From Amycolatopsis dendrobii (GTDB taxonomy: Bacteria > Actinomycetota > Actinomycetes > Mycobacteriales > Pseudonocardiaceae): a DNA stretch of 64,000 bases. Within the stretch, counting starts at the first letter, position 1, and every line of letters begins with the position of its first letter. The notes under the pieces are model-generated. The model was not told where the DNA came from and made no database searches. It worked only from the letters and a program-made list of their open reading frames with translations. Positions 58,958 through 64,000 of this stretch are shown here, one piece after another. Position numbers and translations under genes: made by a program. The DNA lies in NCBI RefSeq assembly GCF_014145675.1, contig NZ_JACGZW010000022.1, forward strand, positions 37,641-101,640, written 5' to 3'.

Positions 58958-61744
58958 ATGGAACGTGTGGACGGCCTCGACTTCCGGGTGCTCGGCCCGG
59001 CCGAGGTGCTGGCCGGGGACCAGGTGGTGCCGCTGGGCGGCAGCCGCCCGCTGATCGTGCTCGCCGGACTGCTGCTGCGGGCCAACCGGCTCGTTTCGGT
59101 CGACGTGCTCGGCCACTGGCTGTGGGGCGACGACCAGCGCCGGTCCAAGGGTGCGCTGCAGACGTATGTGCTGCGGCTGCGCCGGGCGCTCGGCGACGGC
59201 GCGGCGATCCGAACCGAACGCGGCGGCTATCGGTTGGAAGTCGACGAGAACGCGGTGGACCTGGGTCGATTCCGCCAGTTCGCGGCACGGGGCCGCAGCG
59301 CGGCGGAACGAGGCGAACACCGCCGGGCGGCGGGCTATTTCGAGGACGCGCTCGGGCAATGGCGCGGTTCGGCGCTGCAGAACGTGGAGTCGGACGCGCT
59401 GCACCGGGACGAGGTCGGGCAGCTCGCCGAGGAGCGCACGCGGGTCCGCGAGCAGTGGGCCGAGACGCTGCTGACGGTCGGCGAGTACGACACTGTCGTG
59501 CCCGAACTGGAGCGGCTGACGCGTGAACATCCGCTGCGGGAACGACCGCACGAGCAGCTGATGTACGCGCTGCTCCGCTCCGGACGGCAGGCCGAGGCGC
59601 TGGAGGTGCACCGGCGGATCAGCGGACTGCTCGCCGAGGAACTGGGATTGGACCCTGGTGCCGGACTGCAGCGCGCACACCGGCTCGTATTGGGCGGCGA
59701 CGAAGGCGCGCGCTTCCGGACTCCGCTGGAACCCCATATACCGCACCAGCTTCCGGCCGATCTGGGTGCCTTCGCCGGTCGAGCCGCGGACCTGAAAGCC
59801 TTGCGCGCATTACTGCCGGAGGCTCTCGACGACGGCACCTCCACGCCGATCGCCTCGGTGGAAGGCATGGGCGGACAAGGAAAAACGACCCTGTCCGTCC
59901 ACTTCGCACACCAGATCGCCGACCGTTTCACCGGCGGGCAAGTATTCCTGGACCTCCGTGGCTACGGTCCAGGCGCACCGGTGTCGCCGATCGCCGCGCT
60001 GGAGACAATGCTCCTCGCGCTGGGCGTGCCCGCCGACCGCATCCCGTCCGGTTTGGACGAACGCGCGGCTACCTGGCGCACGTACACCACCGGTCGGCGG
60101 CTGCTTATCGTGCTGGACAACGCAAATAGCACCGAACAAGTGCGTTATCTGTTGCCAGGGCCTGGGTGTCTGGTCGTGGTGACGAGCCGCTGGCAGCTGC
60201 GCGGACTCGTCGCGACGCATGGCGCCCGGCGAATCGCTTTGTCCGAACTGGACAGTGAAGAGGCGGTGGAACTGCTGGCGTCAGCCATCGGCGTCGAACG
60301 AGTGCACGAGGACCCCATCGCGGCTGGCAAGTTCGTGCAGTACTGCGGCGGACTCCCGCTGGCGATCCGAATCCTCGCGGTACGCGCCGCGCAGTTCCCG
60401 CGACTGCCGCTGGACGAGTTCGTGGCAGCACTTCCCTCGGACGCCGGCCGGTTGAGCACCTTCGACCTCGGCGACGGTGACGAAACCAATATCCGCACAG
60501 TTTTCTCCTATTCCTACCGGGTTTTGTGCCCAGCAGCGGCGCGGTTGCTGCGGTTGCTGGCGCTGTCGGTCGGTCCTGATTTATCGCTGGGCATGGCAGT
60601 CGCGCTCAACGGACGGTCCGAAAAGGAGACTCGTAGCGCTCTCGACACGCTCGTTTCGACGCACTTGCTCACCCAGCCGAAACCGGGCCGGTACCAGTTC
60701 CACGACCTGATTCGCGCCTACGCGACTGAGCTGTCGGAGCAGGAAGACGACGCCGCCGAGCGCGCCGCGGCCAGCGCGCGCCTGCTCGACTGGTGCATCG
60801 CGTCGGCGAGGAACGCGGGTTTGGCGATGCGCCCGCACCAGCTGATGGACGAGATCGGCCCGATCCCGCCTGCCGGAGAGCTCGAGTTTTCCGACTACCA
60901 TCGAGCGCTGGCGTGGTTCATCGAGGAACACGGGAACCTGCTCTCGGTGATCCAATGGTCTTTCCGGATCGGGCGATACGCGCAATGCTGGCGTTTGGCG
61001 TGGTCGCTGTTCACCTACTTCGCCGGCCGCGCCCGCGTCGACGAATGGCGGTACGTCTTCGAGATCGGCCTGCGAGCGGCACGCAATTCCGGCGAGCGAC
61101 ACGGCGAAGCGGCGATCCTCAATGGACTCGGGGTGATCGAAGGAGTAGCCCGGAATTACGTGCTGGCGCGCGAATATCTGGAGCAAGCTCTAGCCGTGCA
61201 ACTGGAACTGGGCTCGCTGCCGGGTGAGGCGCGGGCGCGCTACAACCTCGCGATGACCGCGCAGGGCGTCGAGGATTTCCCGGAGGCTTACCGGCACGGC
61301 CTGCGGTCACTGGAGATCACGCGGGAACTGGGATTCACCTCGGTGGAGGCGAACGTGTTGCGCGCTCTCGGCGACCTGTGCGCGATGATGGGCGACTACC
61401 CGCAGGCCCTGTCGCTCGCGGACGAGGCACTGGCCCTGGTCCCGCCGGACGATTTGCCGCAGGGCCGTTTTTCGTTGGCCGCGAGGGCCCGCGCACTGCT
61501 CGGCTTGGGTCGGCATGTGGAAGGAATCGAGTGCCTGTCCGAGGCAGTCGACATGTTCTTCGCGATGGACGAGGAGTATGAGGCCGCGGACGTGCTGTCG
61601 GAACTGGGCGCCGCACACCTGCGCTACGGCCGCACCGCCGCGGCCCGGGACTGCTGGCTCCGCGCGGTCCGGTTGCTGACCCGATTGGACCACCCGGACG
61701 CGGACCGGGTGCGGGCGCAGTTGGCTGGGTTGGTGCGGGGGTAG
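58958..61744 (+). CDS. AfsR/SARP-like regulator 2 (BTAD, NB-ARC, TPR)
   Basis: A 928-residue protein with the same plan as the one at 15.05 kb: winged helix (DFRVLGPAEVLAGDQVVPLG to TERGGYRLEVDENA, residues 5-95), BTAD to about 245 (ISGLLAEELGLDPGAGLQRA), NB-ARC with P-loop EGMGGQGKTTLSV near 302 and RRLLIVLDNANSTEQ as Walker B region, and TPR-like repeats at the end. ATG 58958 fits the domain start. The last residues (WLRAVRLLTRLDHPDADRVR) are partly repeated in decayed form after the 8-bp repeat downstream. Confidence 0.9.
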   Translation: MERVDGLDFRVLGPAEVLAGDQVVPLGGSRPLIVLAGLLLRANRLVSVDVLGHWLWGDDQRRSKGALQTYVLRLRRALGDGAAIRTERGGYRLEVDENAVDLGRFRQFAARGRSAAERGEHRRAAGYFEDALGQWRGSALQNVESDALHRDEVGQLAEERTRVREQWAETLLTVGEYDTVVPELERLTREHPLRERPHEQLMYALLRSGRQAEALEVHRRISGLLAEELGLDPGAGLQRAHRLVLGGDEGARFRTPLEPHIPHQLPADLGAFAGRAADLKALRALLPEALDDGTSTPIASVEGMGGQGKTTLSVHFAHQIADRFTGGQVFLDLRGYGPGAPVSPIAALETMLLALGVPADRIPSGLDERAATWRTYTTGRRLLIVLDNANSTEQVRYLLPGPGCLVVVTSRWQLRGLVATHGARRIALSELDSEEAVELLASAIGVERVHEDPIAAGKFVQYCGGLPLAIRILAVRAAQFPRLPLDEFVAALPSDAGRLSTFDLGDGDETNIRTVFSYSYRVLCPAAARLLRLLALSVGPDLSLGMAVALNGRSEKETRSALDTLVSTHLLTQPKPGRYQFHDLIRAYATELSEQEDDAAERAAASARLLDWCIASARNAGLAMRPHQLMDEIGPIPPAGELEFSDYHRALAWFIEEHGNLLSVIQWSFRIGRYAQCWRLAWSLFTYFAGRARVDEWRYVFEIGLRAARNSGERHGEAAILNGLGVIEGVARNYVLAREYLEQALAVQLELGSLPGEARARYNLAMTAQGVEDFPEAYRHGLRSLEITRELGFTSVEANVLRALGDLCAMMGDYPQALSLADEALALVPPDDLPQGRFSLAARARALLGLGRHVEGIECLSEAVDMFFAMDEEYEAADVLSELGAAHLRYGRTAAARDCWLRAVRLLTRLDHPDADRVRAQLAGLVRG

Positions 61745-61750
61745 CTTTTC

Positions 61751-61870
61751 GCCGCGATGCCGCGATGCCGCGATGCCGCGATGCCGCGATGCCGCGATGC
61801 CGCGATGCCGCGATGCCGCGATGCCGCGATGCCGCGATGCCGCGATGCCGCGATGCCGCGATGCCGCGAT
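61751..61870. repeat. 8-bp tandem repeat, 15 perfect copies
   Basis: GCCGCGAT is repeated fifteen times without error, starting 6 bases after the AfsR-like stop. The unit is not a multiple of three, so it reads as Arg/His-rich or Pro/Arg/Cys-rich peptides in all frames; these are artefacts. It is a likely site of slippage variation. Confidence 0.95.
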
Positions 61871-62321
61871 GGATGGCTGGTTGCGCGTGGTTCGGTTGCT
61901 GACGCGGCTGGACCATCCCGGTTCGGACCAGGCGTGTCCGCGATGGGGATCGGTGCGAGGGCCAGTTCGGCCGCATCGCCCCGCGGCGTGATCGGGTGGG
62001 GTTGGCTGGTTGCCGTGGCGTGGGGGTGCGGGGCCGCACGGTTCGACGTGTAGTGCTCTGATGGGGCCGGATGCGAGCGCAGTCGGTTGGCTTGCAACGG
62101 ACGAGGTCCGGTTGTCCTGCGTGCGGCACGAGATTGGTTGGACCACTCCGGGCGAGGCGCGGTTGGCTGGCGCGTGGCCGATCCGGCCGTTCGGCGGAAC
62201 GCTCGCGGCTGGTCGCCTGAGGGCAGCCGGGCGCGGTGGTCCGCGTGCCGACCCCCAGCGGCAGCACGTAGACCACCGGCGGCCCGTATCACCACCCAAC
62301 CGAAGTGCGCTCACTGTCCGC
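61871..62321 (+). pseudogene. Decayed duplicate(s) of the AfsR-like gene 3' end; no intact gene
   Basis: Bases 61876-61929 match 61653-61706 at 42 of 54 positions (GCTGG...CGGTTGCTGAC...GGACCA), which would encode WLRVVRLLTRLDHPGSDQ against WLRAVRLLTRLDHPDADR. A third, weaker echo (GAGGTCCGGTTG, GATTGG, GGACCACTCCGG, GTTGGCTGG) is at about 62103-62170. No open, homologous gene remains here. The stretch ends at the DUF72 stop. Confidence 0.6.
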
Positions 62322-63173
62322 TCACTGTGCCGGGTCGGTTTCGGCGGGGAGGCCGAGCAGCCGGGTGAGCGTGACAGCGTTGCGCGGGGCCGCGACTTTG
62401 CTGTCGTTGTCGAAGTAGACATGCACGTCGCGGCGGCCGCCGTCGTGCCATTCGGTGATCTTCGCGGCCCAGGCGCGCAGGGCTGAATCGGAGTAATCGC
62501 TGGTGTAGAGCTCTTCCGAACCGTGCAACCGGACGTAACTGAAGTCAGTGGTCTGGTCCTCCTGATACGGCCACGGCGCGGCGGCGTCGGAGGTCACCAG
62601 CGCTACCCGGTGTTTCTTGAGCAACTCCAGCGCTTCGGGCGTGGTGAAGCTCGGGTGGCGCACTTCGAGCGCGTGCCGCACTGGCCGGTCGGGTCCCGGC
62701 TTCAGGAACGGCGAGGACTTCAGTTTGTCGTCGTGCTTCTTCGCGAGCTTGGCTGCCTCGCCGGTGGTGCGGGGGAGTTGGCCCAGGAACGTCGAGACTC
62801 GATCGGGGTCGAAGACCAGGCGCGGCGGGAGCTGCCAGAGAAACGGCCCCAGCTTGTCGGCGAGTGCGAGGACGCCGGACGCGTAGAAGTTGGCAAGCGC
62901 GGTTTCGACGTCGCGGAGCTGTTTGAGGTGCGTGATGAACCGGCCGCCCTTGACCGCGAACAGGAATCCGGCGGGAGTTTCGGCGTGCCAGCCGAGGTAT
63001 CGCTCCGGGCGTTGCAGCGAGTAGAAGGACCCGTTGATTTCGACGGCATTCATCTGGCGGGAGAGGTACTCGAGTTCGCGCCGCTGCGGCAGGCCGGGCG
63101 GATAGAACGCGCCACGCCACGGCGGGTAACGCCAGCCGGACGTGCCCACTCGGATCTGGCCGATCTCGCTCAC
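62322..63173 (-). CDS. DUF72 family protein
   Basis: A 283-residue TIM-barrel-like protein of unknown function. Family motifs: IRVGTSGWRYPPWRGAFYPP at the start, YLSRQMNAVEINGSFYSLQR, FLFAVKGGRFITHLKQL, LGPFLWQLPP, HALEVRHPSF, SYVRLHGSEELYTSDYSDSA, and VHVYFDNDS near the end. GTG 63173 gives the conserved N-terminus; the frame extends far upstream only through low-complexity sequence. It is probably monocistronic. Confidence 0.9.
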   Translation of the reverse strand: MSEIGQIRVGTSGWRYPPWRGAFYPPGLPQRRELEYLSRQMNAVEINGSFYSLQRPERYLGWHAETPAGFLFAVKGGRFITHLKQLRDVETALANFYASGVLALADKLGPFLWQLPPRLVFDPDRVSTFLGQLPRTTGEAAKLAKKHDDKLKSSPFLKPGPDRPVRHALEVRHPSFTTPEALELLKKHRVALVTSDAAAPWPYQEDQTTDFSYVRLHGSEELYTSDYSDSALRAWAAKITEWHDGGRRDVHVYFDNDSKVAAPRNAVTLTRLLGLPAETDPAQ

Positions 63174-64000
63174 CGCCTTTCGCCGCCGAGGATTCCCTCC
63201 GGGACGGTTGCGGTAAACGCGTCCGCGCGGCTGTTTTTGGGACAGCCGGGCTAAGGATCGGGACAGCTGTCCTGGACGGAAGGACGCAGGTCTCATGGCG
63301 CGGACTCCGTTGCCTGCTCGTCGGGACGGGGCGCGGAGGGGACGGTGAGAGGCGAAGGGGAGACACGGAATGGGACCGACGCGGCCGGTGGCAGCCATAT
63401 CGACGACGGCACCGAGGGGAACGGCGGCGTTGGAGTAGTCGGAGTCCCGACGCGAGCAGTGGTGGCGGAGTGACCTGGGTCGGCGGAGCGGGCGGTGGCA
63501 CCAATGCCGCCGGCGGCACCGAGGACGGGCAGAGGTGCCGGAGCACGCAGGGGCACTGATGTGGGCGGTGGCACCACCGCCGATGGGGAGGGCGTGTCGA
63601 AGCGGGCAGCGGTGCCGGAGTGTGCGGCGGCAGCGAAGTCGAGGGTCGTACCGAGGGAGCACGGCGGCGCCAACGCCGACAGTCGCGCAGAGGGGATTGC
63701 GGCACCGGAGCGGGAGGTGGCACCAGAGCCGACGTTGTTGCCACCGCCAACAACACTGACACCGACGCGTGCGGTGGTGCCGGTGTCGTTGGCGGTGGCA
63801 CAGAGACGGGTGGCACCAATGGCGACAGCGGTGCTGAGGCGGGCGGTGGTGCGGGAGCGGGCGGTAGTGCTGAGGCGGGCGGTGGTGCCGAGGCGGGTGG
63901 CGATGCGGGAGCGGGCGGTATATATATATATATATATACCGTCGCACCAGAACGCCGCGCCGAGACCGCCGCCGCCGAGGTCGTGAGCGTGTTCCCACAT
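63174..64000. other. Low-complexity GC-rich region with degenerate repeats
   Basis: No recognisable gene. On the plus strand Gly-rich motifs (AAGGSHIDDGTEGNGG, GGAGGGTNAAGGTEDG, AEAGGGAGAGGSAEAGGG) appear in shifting frames; the last is open from 63560 to the right edge. On the minus strand one frame stays open from the right edge to 63293 (at least 235 codons) with Thr/Ala/Arg-rich repeats (TTARLSTTARSRTTARLS) and strongly GC third positions. Either a decayed or edge-truncated repetitive gene, or non-coding repeat DNA. Confidence 0.5.
63917..63940. repeat. GG(TA)10CC palindrome
   Basis: Ten uninterrupted TA dinucleotides between GG and CC form a 24-bp perfect palindrome inside very GC-rich sequence. 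It encodes Tyr-Ile repeats in either direction if translated. Prone to cruciform formation and slippage. Confidence 0.95.

Noticed and set aside
61751..61870. Possible CRISPR array
   Set aside because: An 8-bp unit with no spacers is a simple tandem repeat; no cas genes nearby.

Overview
The window is chromosomal DNA of a high-GC actinomycete. Signs of this are the GC-rich third codon positions, many GTG/TTG starts, SARP/AfsR-type regulators, a DasR-type regulator with a matching operator, an ArfA-like BON-OmpA protein, DUF3159 and DUF3263 proteins, a PknB-like kinase, and an ectABCD cluster. A Pseudonocardiaceae member of the Amycolatopsis type is the best guess; that is inference, since no rRNA or species marker is present. 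No tRNA, rRNA, CRISPR array, insertion sequence or prophage was seen. Most of the window looks like ordinary, stable chromosome.

Left part (1-11.3 kb): a truncated amidohydrolase; a divergent reductase/HxlR pair; a small sigma factor; a MarR/esterase/dipeptidase group; and a same-strand run Abi-alpha-like protein, DUF445 membrane protein and a large patatin-like phospholipase. At 11.5-14.7 kb lies the ectoine and 5-hydroxyectoine operon ectABCD, closed by a 22-bp perfect hairpin and followed by an AfsR-like regulator. At 18-23.6 kb are membrane and envelope proteins (MmpS-like, ArfA-like with a small partner, SGNH hydrolase, DUF3159) plus an unrecognised two-gene unit at 19.1-20.5 kb. At 23.7-26.6 kb is an amino-sugar module (BadF/NagK-type kinase, SIS protein, GntR/UTRA regulator) with a DasR-type operator in the divergent promoter.

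Middle part (31.3-41.2 kb): a thiamine region with thiE, a TPP riboswitch followed by thiO-thiS-thiG, two different thiD genes, and thiC behind a second TPP riboswitch. It is interrupted by an oxidoreductase/TetR pair, a MarR gene and a secreted phosphoinositide phospholipase-like protein. From 41.3 kb follow def, DUF3263 and LytR_C genes, a two-domain CDC48-like AAA+ protein, a dehalogenase-fold protein that lacks the catalytic histidine, and psd-pssA for phosphatidylethanolamine synthesis.

Right part: an ArsR-type regulator with an exporter under a promoter-wide operator, moeA, an AIM24 protein behind a short upstream reading frame, a cold-shock protein, a Ser/Thr kinase, a second-type groEL behind two CIRCE elements, menC, a second AfsR-like regulator, a DUF72 protein, and a low-complexity end.

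The most unusual signals are non-coding. Two families of palindromic intergenic repeats occur, one copy of each at 34.2 kb and 29.4/43.1 kb exactly between convergent genes. Fifteen perfect copies of an 8-bp unit separate an AfsR-like gene from a decayed copy of its own 3' end. A glycine-rich, frame-shifting low-complexity tract carries a GG(TA)10CC palindrome. Several regulator genes also carry clear inverted-repeat operators.
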